In this document: positions 8,142 to 15,455 of the stretch, piece by piece | Layout: every line of letters starts with the position of its first letter | Numbering within the stretch: position 1 is the stretch's first letter | Notes under the pieces: model-generated | The model's database searches: none | What the model was told of the DNA's origin: nothing | The model's input: only the letters and a program-made list of their open reading frames with translations | Virus record (IMG/VR): IMGVR_UViG_3300042691_044682 | Location: 1 to 64,000 of that record | DNA length: 64,000 nucleotides | Reading direction: 5' to 3' (one strand) | Origin: a virus | Translations under genes and position numbers: made by a program

Positions 8142-9683
8142 TCAGCCGAGGGCGGCCTGCACCTGGCTCTGCATGAACTCGAAGAAGCCGAGGTTGCCGC
8201 CGTAGAGGGCGTTGAAGGCGCCGGCGGCCGCGTCGAGCTGGTCGTCGTGCGATCCGTTGGGGAAGGCGCAGAGCTCGTCGATGAACTCCTCGTTCCAGGA
8301 GCCGCGCACCAGGAAGACCTGGCCGGCCTGCATCATGGAGGCGAGGCCGCGGGCGCGGGTCGCCTTGTCGCCGGACTCCTTCTCGATCTTCACCGTGTAG
8401 GGGGCGAGGAAGCGCACCATGGCCTGGGCCTGTGCGACGCCGGCCTGGCCGGGGTCCTGCGGGATCCAGATCGGCACCGCCATGCCGTCGGCCTGGGCGG
8501 TGGCCTTGATGGCTGAATCCACCTGCGCCGGCGTGTCGCGCAGGCGCAGCGCGTGCTCGATATAGACGCGGCCGATCTTGTCCTTGGAGGCGCGGACGCC
8601 GGCGGTCCAGTCGGGGTCCTTGCCCGGCTCGGGGACGGTGGCGGCGAGGTCCCAGCGGCGCAGGCGCCCCATGGCGTCGGCCGGGACGGCATCGACGAAC
8701 TGGAACCAGCCCCGCTTGAACAGGCCGCCATCGCGCGGGCCGGGGCGCTGCTGCAGCTGGCCGGCGACGGCGTATTGCCCGAGCGCACGCTCGAGGCTCT
8801 TGAGGGCGTCCTCGCTGATGCGGGTCTTGTGGAGGATCTCGCCCGGCTCGGTGCGAGGGTCCTTCGCGTGGCGGTCCGGATGATCCGGCTCGAACCGCAT
8901 GGGCAGGACCACCTTGTGGTAGCCCCGCTTCATGCACCAGCCCGCGAGGTCCTCGGCGTGGACGCGCTGCTGGATGACCATCTTCACGCCGCGGTCGGGC
9001 TCGTTGAGGCGTGATGGAATGGCCTCGCCCCACCAGAGCAGCACGGAGTTGCGCTCGGCCTCGCTCTCCGCCTTCTGGGCGGGGTGGGGGTCGTCGACCA
9101 TGACGTAGTCGCCGCCGTGGCCGGTGACGTTGCTGCCGGGGGTGCAGGCGAAGCGGTGACCGCCTGCGGTGGTCTCGTAGTAGGTCTTGTTGTCCTGGTC
9201 CTTGACGATGGTGACGCCTGGGTGGCGCATGCCATCGGACAGGATGGTCGCGGCGACGTAGGCGGAACCGGCGCCCCAGCGCTTCTGGTACCAGGTGCTC
9301 TTCACGAGCCGGCGGCACTTCACGGCGTCCCTGGTGGCCAGGGTCATTTCGTTGGAGCCGCAGAGGAACTTGGCGGAGGGGTGCCAGGTCCAGACCCAGG
9401 CCGGGAAGGCCACGGACATGATCTGGGACTTGAGGGAGCGCGGCGGGATGCAGAAGACCGCCTCGCGGTGCTGCCGGCGGGCGACGGCCTCCATTTCCTC
9501 GCAGAGGAGGTCGATGTGCCAGTTCCACAGCAGGTGGGCCGGGTCCATGAAGCGCCAGGCCATGCGCAGGAAGGCGCCGAAGCGGCGCGGGCCGAGGGTG
9601 GCCTCGAGGGCGATGCGCTCGGGGCTATCGAGGGAAGCCAGACGGCGCGTTCGCGGGGGAACGATCGCGGCGATCTGGTTCAT
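8142..9683 (-). CDS. terL: Terminase large subunit
   Basis: 513 residues from ATG 9683, which overlaps the stop of the upstream tiny gene (ATGA). ATPase part: Walker A-like PPRSLKSQIMS, and VMVDDPHP as Walker B with following acidic residues. Nuclease part: RRWDLAAT, and the C-terminal HDDQLDAAAGAF that closes the RNase H-like nuclease of TerL proteins. TerL pumps DNA into proheads through the portal and cuts the concatemer. A longer upstream extension of the frame is Arg-rich shadow and was rejected. Confidence 0.93.
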   Translation of the reverse strand: MNQIAAIVPPRTRRLASLDSPERIALEATLGPRRFGAFLRMAWRFMDPAHLLWNWHIDLLCEEMEAVARRQHREAVFCIPPRSLKSQIMSVAFPAWVWTWHPSAKFLCGSNEMTLATRDAVKCRRLVKSTWYQKRWGAGSAYVAATILSDGMRHPGVTIVKDQDNKTYYETTAGGHRFACTPGSNVTGHGGDYVMVDDPHPAQKAESEAERNSVLLWWGEAIPSRLNEPDRGVKMVIQQRVHAEDLAGWCMKRGYHKVVLPMRFEPDHPDRHAKDPRTEPGEILHKTRISEDALKSLERALGQYAVAGQLQQRPGPRDGGLFKRGWFQFVDAVPADAMGRLRRWDLAATVPEPGKDPDWTAGVRASKDKIGRVYIEHALRLRDTPAQVDSAIKATAQADGMAVPIWIPQDPGQAGVAQAQAMVRFLAPYTVKIEKESGDKATRARGLASMMQAGQVFLVRGSWNEEFIDELCAFPNGSHDDQLDAAAGAFNALYGGNLGFFEFMQSQVQAALG

Positions 9684-9811
9684 CCGGAGTTTTTCGTACG
9701 CCCCCAGATGGCGTGGTGGGCGAGGGCGCCGAGGCCGAAGCCGCTGAGGAAGATCACCCCGGCGATCAGCGCGAGCTCCCAGAGCATGTCGGCAAGGATC
9801 GCGTTGGGCAT
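9680..9811 (-). CDS. Tiny single-pass membrane protein before terminase
   Basis: 43 residues: a short N-terminus, one hydrophobic segment (LALIAGVIFLSGFGLGALA) and a short basic tail ending KNSG. GGAG lies 11 bases before ATG 9811. The stop overlaps the terminase start by ATGA, so translation is probably coupled. The reading was made by translating the minus strand directly. Function unknown; a small holin-like or envelope role is conceivable. Confidence 0.6.
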   Translation of the reverse strand: MPNAILADMLWELALIAGVIFLSGFGLGALAHHAIWGRTKNSG

Positions 9812-9878
9812 CGCGTCGGAAGCTCCGGACGCAGAAGGGGCGGCCGGACAATCAAGTAGCCCGGCCGAACCCTGGGGG

Positions 9879-9900
9879 TCACATCACAACGATGTGAACG
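9879..9900. promoter_or_regulatory. Perfect inverted repeat, TCACATC-N5-GATGTGA
   Basis: Seven-base perfect arms separated by ACAAC (9879-9897), followed a few bases on by a third GATGTGG half-site at about 9911. It lies between the stop of the 9903-10070 gene and the genes leading to terminase, just where a regulator of the late genes could bind. Size and symmetry fit a dimeric operator. Confidence 0.45.
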
Positions 9901-9902
9901 CC

Positions 9903-10070
9903 CTATTTCGATGTGGACCGCGAACGCAGAGCTGCCGCCGCCGCCTGCCCCGCCCCATAGACCATCGCCGCCGGCAGCATCACCACCAGGACGAAGCCGA
10001 CGAAGGCCACGGTGAAGGCGGTCTCCGCCACGCGCTCGGCGGCCGACTGGCGAGGCGGCGGCTGCGTCAT
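9903..10070 (-). CDS. Tiny membrane protein
   Basis: 55 residues, start ATG 10070 overlapping the stop of the preceding gene (ATGA). After a Pro/Gln N-terminus comes one hydrophobic segment (AFTVAFVGFVLVVMLPAAMV), an Ala-rich stretch and a basic end. Coupling and clean hydrophobic pattern support a real gene. The stop codon region abuts the inverted repeat at 9879. Function unknown. Confidence 0.58.
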   Translation of the reverse strand: MTQPPPRQSAAERVAETAFTVAFVGFVLVVMLPAAMVYGAGQAAAAALRSRSTSK

Positions 10071-10459
10071 CGCCGCGCCCTCTTCTTCGCCGCCGGCTTC
10101 TTCCGTGCCCGGGGCTCTGCCGCCATGGCTAGGTCGTAGGCCGCCTGGGCCGCGGCCGCCATCGCGGGCGTGACACCGGAGATCTCCAGCGCCAGGCGGT
10201 CCTTCTCGACGAACGCGTCGAAGTCTTTCACCGCGAAGAGGAGGTTCTCCAGCACGACCTTCGCCCGCGGCTCGCCACGGCCGCGCGCGTCAATCGAGAA
10301 CTCGATCGCGACCACGCCGCGCAGCGGCACCCAGCCGGCAGGCTCGCCGCACCAGACCAAGACGGCGCTGTTAAACGCAGCACGCCCCCCGACCACGCGG
10401 ATGTCGCCCCGCTCGGGCGGCGGCGAGGGACGGGACGGGTCAAGGATGGTCGGGCTCAT
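10067..10459 (-). CDS. Hypothetical protein
   Basis: 130 residues. Middle part is beta-rich (VLVWCGEPAGWVPLRGVVAIEF), then an Ala-rich helix and a Lys/Arg tail (RARKKPAAKKRARR) that may bind nucleic acid. Coupled with neighbours on both sides: 3 bases from the Acb2-like gene stop and ATGA overlap with the tiny membrane gene downstream. Family not recognised. Confidence 0.6.
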   Translation of the reverse strand: MSPTILDPSRPSPPPERGDIRVVGGRAAFNSAVLVWCGEPAGWVPLRGVVAIEFSIDARGRGEPRAKVVLENLLFAVKDFDAFVEKDRLALEISGVTPAMAAAAQAAYDLAMAAEPRARKKPAAKKRARR

Positions 10460-10462
10460 GGC

Positions 10463-10744
10463 TCAGCCCTCCGTCCGCGGGAACCACGGCGAGACCGGGT
10501 TCGCGATCGCGCGCACCAGGCGGATGGTGGCGTCCTCGTAGGCGGTGCGCGCCATGGCAAGGTCGCGGGCCTGCTGCGGGAAGAGATGCCCCACGGCGCG
10601 CAGGGCGGCTTCGACGCGCCCGTGCAGCTCCGCCGCCTTCGCCTCGAAGGCCTTGGCCTCGTTCATGAGTCGGCGGCAGAGCGCGTCGATCTCGGCCTGG
10701 GTCAGATCCCGGTAGCCGGTGATCTTGGTGTGCTGGTCCTTCAC
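10463..10744 (-). CDS. acb2: Acb2-like anti-CBASS protein
   Basis: 93 residues with the hallmarks of the Acb2/Tad1-hairpin family: an N-terminal KITGYRDLTQAEID, two long helices, and a C-terminal ARTAYEDATIRLVRAIANP. Acb2 proteins of phages form hexamers that sequester cyclic di- and trinucleotide messengers made by CBASS immunity. That this copy does so is inferred from family resemblance; length (~90-100) also fits. It sits in an operon of small unknown genes on the minus strand, a plausible anti-defence patch. Confidence 0.75.
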   Translation of the reverse strand: MKDQHTKITGYRDLTQAEIDALCRRLMNEAKAFEAKAAELHGRVEAALRAVGHLFPQQARDLAMARTAYEDATIRLVRAIANPVSPWFPRTEG

Positions 10745-10746
10745 GC

Positions 10747-11241
10747 TCAGCCCTCCTTTGCCTTGGTGACGGCGACGGCCGCATCATCCACCGACACGAC
10801 CCCCAGGTTTTTCGCCAGCCCACCCCGAATGGCGCGCGGCGTGTCGCGGCGGGGGCAGATGCCCTGCCGGCAGATAACCTCGTACCCGTCCGGGCACGCG
10901 CAGTTGCCCCCAACCCGCGATATGGCCTGGGCAGAAGGCGGGCGCAGCAGGGCGCCGACCTGGATCTCGTCCCGCATGAGCCAGATGGCGTCGGCGGCGT
11001 GCTTCAGCGCACGCGCCACGGCCTCGGCCCGGCGGCCGTTCTCACCGCGCAGGGGCCGAAGCGGCTGCAGATCAGCCCGGATGGCGTCGATCAGGTGGGC
11101 GGCGTCGCCGAGCGCACAGCGCATCGCCACGGGGTCGTGGCCGACCTTCTCGCGGTACGCCCGCATGGCGGCCAGCGCCTGCTGCTCACGCTGGCCCACT
11201 TGGCGCTCGGCGGGAATCGGATCGTTCGGGTCGTCGCTCAT
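10747..11241 (-). CDS. Hypothetical protein with C-terminal Cys cluster
   Basis: 164 residues from ATG 11241, which overlaps the upstream stop (ATGA); the longer frame upstream is shadow. The first 100 residues are helical. Then CACPDGYEVICRQGICPRR gives four cysteines in 16 residues, a possible metal or disulphide knot. Ends in KAKEG two bases before the Acb2-like gene. No family recognised. Confidence 0.62.
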   Translation of the reverse strand: MSDDPNDPIPAERQVGQREQQALAAMRAYREKVGHDPVAMRCALGDAAHLIDAIRADLQPLRPLRGENGRRAEAVARALKHAADAIWLMRDEIQVGALLRPPSAQAISRVGGNCACPDGYEVICRQGICPRRDTPRAIRGGLAKNLGVVSVDDAAVAVTKAKEG

Positions 11242-11714
11242 CGCACCCCGAACCTCTGCTTCGCCGCGGCGAGCACCCCGTCCCTGGACGACGCGACGGC
11301 GCGATCGATCGTCACCAGCGAGGCCGGACGACGCGCCCAGGCCGGCAGCCTGATCAGCACCGCGGTCTTGCCCTGCAGCTTCGTCTCCACGGCTTCGGCG
11401 GCCTTGGTCTGCGTCACCTCCATCCAGGGAAAGAGCGGCGTGACGAGCCGCGCCGCCGCGGTGTGCAGGACGTCGCGCAGCTTGCGCCCCTGCGCATCCA
11501 TCTCCGTGGCGGCGCGGATCCGCAGCCAGCCCTCCTGCTCGCCCATGCCCTCCTCCACGACCACGCGCGTTTCGGCGGTCCAGCCGAGCGTGGTGAGGAT
11601 CATCCCCGTGAACAGGATCGAGACGCCGAAGCCCTTGTCCTTCTTCACAATGGACAGGCGCACCTGGTCCTGCGCCCGCCCGGGCAGTGGGAACTCGATC
11701 GGCGCCCAGGTCAT
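11238..11714 (-). CDS. Hypothetical protein
   Basis: 158 residues, mixed alpha/beta. The N-terminal half has several beta strands (VRLSIVKKDKGFGVSILFTG) and the C-terminal half is helical and basic. ATG 11714 overlaps the upstream stop and its own stop overlaps the next start, so it is firmly embedded in the operon. Family not recognised. Confidence 0.62.
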   Translation of the reverse strand: MTWAPIEFPLPGRAQDQVRLSIVKKDKGFGVSILFTGMILTTLGWTAETRVVVEEGMGEQEGWLRIRAATEMDAQGRKLRDVLHTAAARLVTPLFPWMEVTQTKAAEAVETKLQGKTAVLIRLPAWARRPASLVTIDRAVASSRDGVLAAAKQRFGVR

Positions 11715-12142
11715 GCCACCACCGCCGCCGCATAGGTCGCCGGGGCCCGCTTATCCACCGCGAAGCCTCGCGCGCGCAGCCACTCGATGACGTCCTCCTC
11801 GCGGTCCGACGAGAGGCGGTCGAAGAGCGCCAGCACCTGACCCAGCCGGCGATGAACGGCCGGGTAGTTGATATCGACGGACTCCCGCAGGCGGATCAGC
11901 TGCAAGAGGCGGTCGGTTTCCTTCTGGCGGTCCTGCATGCCCCGGCGATAGCCATCGGCTTGGCCACGATAACGCCGGGCTTCGTTTTCGGCCGCCTCCA
12001 GCGCGGCCCGAAGATCGGCCACCAGCACCCCGAGCGCCGTGATCCGCTCCGCCGCCCAGGCGGCGGCCTCGATCACGTCGTCGGAACCGCTCGCGACCCG
12101 CCCAGCGTCACAGAGCAGTTCCATCCTCATGTCGTCGGTCAT
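11711..12142 (-). CDS. Hypothetical coiled-coil protein
   Basis: 143 residues. A long helix (LRAALEAAENEARRYRGQAD through RQKETDRLLQLI) suggests a coiled coil, followed by a compact end with DREEDVIEWLRARGFAVDK. Overlaps both neighbours by a few bases (34 with the upstream frame). No recognised family. Confidence 0.58.
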   Translation of the reverse strand: MTDDMRMELLCDAGRVASGSDDVIEAAAWAAERITALGVLVADLRAALEAAENEARRYRGQADGYRRGMQDRQKETDRLLQLIRLRESVDINYPAVHRRLGQVLALFDRLSSDREEDVIEWLRARGFAVDKRAPATYAAAVVA

Positions 12143-12413
12143 GTTCAGGATCCTCCTCGCTCGTTTCCTCTCCCGGCCCCGGCGCCTCGCCGAGGTCGAA
12201 GGTGATGGTCACCAGGACGCGGCGCCGCCAGCGCATGACGCCCGCCTGGCCGCCGCCGGCGACGACGTCGCCAAGGGTGCGCCAGCCGAGCGCCGGGCCG
12301 CACCAGACGTCGATGCCGGCGCCCAGGCCCTCGAGGTCGCCGCGGATGGTGCCCACGGGGCGCTCGACGTCCTCGCTGGGCGGCTGGAGCGGGGCGAACA
12401 GGTCATCGATCAC
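12108..12413 (-). CDS. Hypothetical protein after a pentanucleotide array
   Basis: 101 residues starting at ATG 12413, the first gene downstream of the 12414-12784 array. It has a beta-rich core (IDVWCGPALGWRTLGDVV; RRRVLVTITFDLGEA) and an acidic tail that overlaps the next gene by 34 bases. Function unknown. Its leader would carry the repeat RNA. Confidence 0.5.
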   Translation of the reverse strand: MIDDLFAPLQPPSEDVERPVGTIRGDLEGLGAGIDVWCGPALGWRTLGDVVAGGGQAGVMRWRRRVLVTITFDLGEAPGPGEETSEEDPEHDRRHEDGTAL

Positions 12414-12784
12414 TGCTCACCCCGCTCCCTGCCGGCGTTGCGGTGCCTTGCCCTGCGAAGCCCTGCCTTGCCTGCGATGCCTTGCGATGCCCAGCCTCGC
12501 CTCGCCTTGCCTTGCCTGCCCTGCCCGGCCACGCCAGACCCAGCCCCGCCAGGCCATGCCTGCCGTGCCCCGCCATGCCCGGCCACGCCGTGCGCCGCGG
12601 TGCCTCGCCTTGCCTGCGCTGCCATGCCCCGCCAAGCCCCGCCATGACTAGCCATGCCTGCGGTGCCCTGCCCCGCCACGCCAGACCCAGCGACGCCTTG
12701 CCTTGCCTGCCCTGCCCGGCCACGCCAGACCGTGCCGTGCCATGCCTTGCCTGCCATGCGGTGGCACGCCTCGCCTAGCCTCGC
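12414..12784. repeat. Pentanucleotide (NNGCC) array 1
   Basis: 371 bases without a credible gene. The plus strand is built of units ending GCC at 5-base spacing (CTTGCC, CACGCC, CATGCC, CTAGCC and so on), with changing first two bases. A roughly 38-base block occurs twice (about 12502-12540 and 12692-12730). A 23-base stretch at 12645-12667 (TGACTAGCCATGCC...) recurs exactly in array 2 at 14204-14226. Frames through it encode only Arg/Ala/Gly/Trp low-complexity peptide, so I treat it as non-coding repeat. Confidence 0.85.
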
Positions 12785-13237
12785 CTAGCCCGGCGCCGCC
12801 TGCGTCGGACCTTCCACCAGCGCCCCCATTGCCGCCTCGATGTGCGGCGCCAGGGACGCGTAGCGGCGGTACCGCTCGAGGACGCGATCGACATCGAGCC
12901 GCATCCGCCGCAGGAGCACCTCCATGTCATCCTCGTCCTGCAGGACGGCGGTGATGGTCCGGTAGGTGTTCCTGGCGACGGTCACGTAGGCGCGGACGGG
13001 CACCAACGCATCGTCCGGCCGCGGCAGCATCGTCACCGCGGCGCGGATCACCCGCCCGGCCTCGATCAGCAGCAGCTTCGCCTGCGCGTCGTCCGCATCC
13101 CAGGTGAAGGCCGCGTGGAGCGCCGTGTTGGAGCTCCGCGCGAAGTCGATCACAGCCTCCTTGGTGAGGACGCCGCCGTTCATCTGGCGGACGACCTCGA
13201 GCTCGGCGAGCTGCGACTGGGTCAGCATCCTGCTCAC
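12785..13237 (-). CDS. Conserved phage protein, unknown function
   Basis: 150 residues from GTG 13237, chosen because GTGA overlaps the upstream stop and AGGAG lies 5 bases before it; ATG 13228 is the alternative. It carries MNGGVLTKEAVIDFAR, an ALHAAFTWDADDAQAK stretch and a C-terminal RRYASLAPHIEAAMG. I recognise this motif set from many siphophage genomes, next to the gene type found upstream here. Function is not known. Confidence 0.7.
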   Translation of the reverse strand: MSRMLTQSQLAELEVVRQMNGGVLTKEAVIDFARSSNTALHAAFTWDADDAQAKLLLIEAGRVIRAAVTMLPRPDDALVPVRAYVTVARNTYRTITAVLQDEDDMEVLLRRMRLDVDRVLERYRRYASLAPHIEAAMGALVEGPTQAAPG

Positions 13238-13926
13238 GGCCGCTCCTGGATCCGGAAGCTGCCCCAGCCGACGCCGGCGCTGTTCTTGCTGTCCGCCCGG
13301 CCCTCGCCGATGCCGACCTGCTCGCCCACCCGCGACATCAGGTTCGCGATGTCGGTGGCGGTGAACTGGTCGGCGTCGAAGCGGACCGTCACGTCCATCT
13401 CCCACTCGCGCCACATGGGCCGGGTGCGGATGTCGATGACCCCCGTCGCGTTGCGGGTGGGCAGGTCGCTGCGGATGGGCTCGGGGCCGAGGATGCGCAC
13501 CAGCGGCGTGCCGTCGATCCGGTCGAAGCCGTGCGGCTCCACGAAGACCGACATCTTCGCCAGCGTCATCTTGAAGTTCACGAGCCGGCAGGCGGAGATC
13601 ATGCCGCTGCGGAAGGCCCCGGCATGGACGCCGTCCCAGCCATCGGTGGAGATGTGCCGGGCCTCGTTGAAGGCGGCGTCGAAGTCCTTCGCGTCGCGCT
13701 TCTTCTTGCCGCGGGCGGTGGACCCGGCGGCCTGCTTCTCCATCATCGCCTGCATGGCCTTCGCGGGGAACCGCGAGATCACCAGCGGCGCGGTGCCGAT
13801 GATGTGGAAGGTCACCATGCGCATGTTGGGCGCGGTGATGGTGATCGGCTGGGCGCCGTCGCCCAGCTCGTCGCCGCGCCCCTTGGCCGATCGCTTGGCC
13901 TTGGCGCCGGCAGTCATCCCATCCAT
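13234..13926 (-). CDS. Conserved phage protein, possible RAMP-like fold
   Basis: 230 residues from ATG 13926 (AAGGA 8 bases upstream). Recognised as a family seen in phages of Proteobacteria: DGWDGVHAGAFRSGMISACR, AKMSVFVEPHGFDR, TRPMWREWEMDV and the C-terminal GIGEGRADSKNSAGVGWG. The Gly-rich loop resembles the loop of RAMP/Cas7 folds, but that link is my inference. It is paired with the 12785-13237 gene by a GTGA overlap, an association known from other phages. Confidence 0.7.
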   Translation of the reverse strand: MDGMTAGAKAKRSAKGRGDELGDGAQPITITAPNMRMVTFHIIGTAPLVISRFPAKAMQAMMEKQAAGSTARGKKKRDAKDFDAAFNEARHISTDGWDGVHAGAFRSGMISACRLVNFKMTLAKMSVFVEPHGFDRIDGTPLVRILGPEPIRSDLPTRNATGVIDIRTRPMWREWEMDVTVRFDADQFTATDIANLMSRVGEQVGIGEGRADSKNSAGVGWGSFRIQERP

Positions 13927-14384
13927 GATGTCGATCCTTCGTTCAGAAGATCCCCGGGCGGCCAATCCGCCTGGGGTGGTACGGGGAGCGGGTTCCAGGC
14001 CCGCTCCCCGTTTTCGTGCCGGCCTCGACCGGCCTGGCCTTGCCTCGCCGAGCCGAGCGAAGCCCGACCGCGCCTAGCCACGCCTGCCGTGCCCGGCCGT
14101 GCCTTGCCAGTCCACGCCCTGCCTGCCGTGCCCGGCCGCGCCAGTCCTCGCCCTTCCAGTCCTAGCCAAGCCTGCCGCGCCATGCCGAGCCCCGCCTGTC
14201 CGTGACTAGCCATGCCTGCGGTGCCTCGCCACGCCCTGCCACGCCTAACCAGGCCTCTACACGCCTCGCCTGCCGTGCCACGCCCGGCCTAGCCCCGCGA
14301 AACGCAGCCAGGCCCCGACACGGCTCAATGAAAGACATTTCAATGTGATCCTGTCCAGCGGAAAAATACATCTAGATGTGTTTT
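13927..14384. repeat. Pentanucleotide array 2 with flanking hairpins
   Basis: 458-base gap. From about 14020 to 14310 the plus strand repeats NNGCC units as in array 1 and shares an exact 23-base stretch with it (14204-14226). Next to the gene at 13926 lie a strong hairpin (13981-14011) and a nested hairpin CCCC-GGCGG...CCGCC-GGGG (about 13954-13980). The far end holds AT-rich palindromes (14328-14385). No credible gene seen. Confidence 0.8.
13981..14014 (+). terminator. Hairpin with T-run, terminator-like
   Basis: Twelve-base arms ACGGGGAGCGGG / CCCGCTCCCCGT around TTCCAGG, followed on the plus strand by TTTTC. The orientation would stop plus-strand transcription entering the minus-strand operon. 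Read on the minus strand it is simply a strong leader hairpin before the 13926 gene. Confidence 0.5.
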
Positions 14385-14385
14385 T
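14362..14385 (-). terminator. AT-rich palindrome after the 14385-15233 gene
   Basis: Centre ACATCTAGATGT is a perfect palindrome flanked by A5 on the left and T5 on the right with one mismatch. On the minus strand it follows the stop codon and ends in TTTTT, as an intrinsic terminator would. A second palindrome ACATT-TC-AATGT lies at about 14335. Both stand out in very GC-rich DNA and could also be protein-binding sites. Confidence 0.5.
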
Positions 14386-15233
14386 CACGCAGGGTCGATC
14401 GGATCCTCCGGCGGCGCCGGCACAGGCGGACGCTCCGTCCCGCCCTCCATGAACTCCACCAAGCGCTGGTACGCCTCCAGCTCCGCCGTCGGCATCTTCG
14501 CGAAGTCCAGCACCAGCTTCCGCTCCGTCTGGGTCACCTCGTGCTGGTGCTCGATCGGCGCCCCATCGACCCCCGACAGCTCCACCCGCTTCGGCCGATC
14601 CTCCATCCCCAGCGCCTTGCGCCGCTGCACCTGGATGCTCTCGGCCAGCCGCGTCAGCGCCGTGATCTTCGACGCGATCGCGTCCTTCCCATCCGCCAGC
14701 ACCTCCAGCACCTCGAGGTCGGGGTCCTTGTGGTCGGTCATCACGAACAGGAGCTTCGTCACGTGCCGGTGCAGCTGGTCGAACGTCTCGGACAGCTGGT
14801 CGATCCGCCGGAGGTCGCGCAGCACCCCCACCTTCATCACCTCGGCCACCCGGTCGATCGTCAGCTCCCGCGCCTCGGCCACCAGCGAGGTGGGCTGATT
14901 ATTTTCCTGATCTTCTGGGTCCGAGGGGTCCGAAAAATCGGACGAATGGTCCGAGCGCTCCTTGGGAGCCAGCTTTTCCCTGCGGTCCGAGGGGTCCGAG
15001 GGCTCGGACTTTGGGCGGCTGGCCTCGTCGTGTTCGAGGACGGCGCGGGCGACGGCGGCTGACTGTGCGGCGGCGAGGGCGGCGGGGGAACGGGCCCAGC
15101 CTTCGCTCACGGCGCGCTTGCGGATGGCCTTTTCGGAGACGTTGAACTTGGCGGCGAGAGCGAGGTTGGAGACTGTCCCCATCTCCCACTCGGCCCGGAG
15201 GGCGAGCCATTCCTCGGGGCTGAGGGCGGGCAT
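14385..15233 (-). CDS. HTH protein, candidate small terminase subunit
   Basis: 282 residues. N-terminal helix-turn-helix (residues ~5-45: WEMGTVSNLALAAKFNVSEK, then AIRKRAVSEGW), a Ser/Asp/Pro-rich linker (~75-112), then long helices. DNA-binding head plus oligomerising helices fit a small terminase, but it lies 4.7 kb upstream of terL rather than adjacent, so a regulator is the alternative. AAGGG sits 7 bases before ATG. A terminator-like palindrome follows. Confidence 0.55.
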   Translation of the reverse strand: MPALSPEEWLALRAEWEMGTVSNLALAAKFNVSEKAIRKRAVSEGWARSPAALAAAQSAAVARAVLEHDEASRPKSEPSDPSDRREKLAPKERSDHSSDFSDPSDPEDQENNQPTSLVAEARELTIDRVAEVMKVGVLRDLRRIDQLSETFDQLHRHVTKLLFVMTDHKDPDLEVLEVLADGKDAIASKITALTRLAESIQVQRRKALGMEDRPKRVELSGVDGAPIEHQHEVTQTERKLVLDFAKMPTAELEAYQRLVEFMEGGTERPPVPAPPEDPIDPA

Positions 15234-15236
15234 GTG

Positions 15237-15455
15237 TCAGCCCTTCTGCGGGACGACCCGGATGGGCGCGACCTCGAACTGCATGCCGCAGTGCTCGCAG
15301 AGGGGGAAGCGGGCTTCGGCCAGCGCGACGTAGGCGCCGCTGCGGGCTTCGTGCCAGTCATCACATGCCAGGATGTGCGGGCGCTGGCAGCATGGGCAGA
15401 GCACCTCCATCTCGACGGGGCGCAGGGGCGAACGGGGCAGAGGGAGGGTGGTCAT
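15237..15455 (-). CDS. Small zinc-ribbon protein
   Basis: 72 residues from ATG 15455. Two Cys pairs, CPCC and CEHCG, about 35 residues apart, make a zinc ribbon. The start overlaps the upstream stop (ATGA). The longer frame upstream is Arg/Ser/Pro shadow. Role unknown; such small ribbons are common in phage early or middle operons. Confidence 0.65.
   Translation of the reverse strand: MTTLPLPRSPLRPVEMEVLCPCCQRPHILACDDWHEARSGAYVALAEARFPLCEHCGMQFEVAPIRVVPQKG

Noticed and set aside
10747-11733. A 328-residue protein instead of the 164-residue one.
   Set aside because: The extra N-terminal half is Arg/Gly/His shadow of the overlapping 11238-11714 gene; the internal ATG with an ATGA overlap is the better start. 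The same reasoning trimmed starts at 12785, 15237, 15607, 17309, 17518 and 17745.
12403-12778. Several overlapping open frames through the pentanucleotide array on both strands.
   Set aside because: All encode the same low-complexity Arg/Ala/Gly/Trp or Pro/Cys peptide from the 5-base repeat, have no ribosome site and occur in all frames at once.
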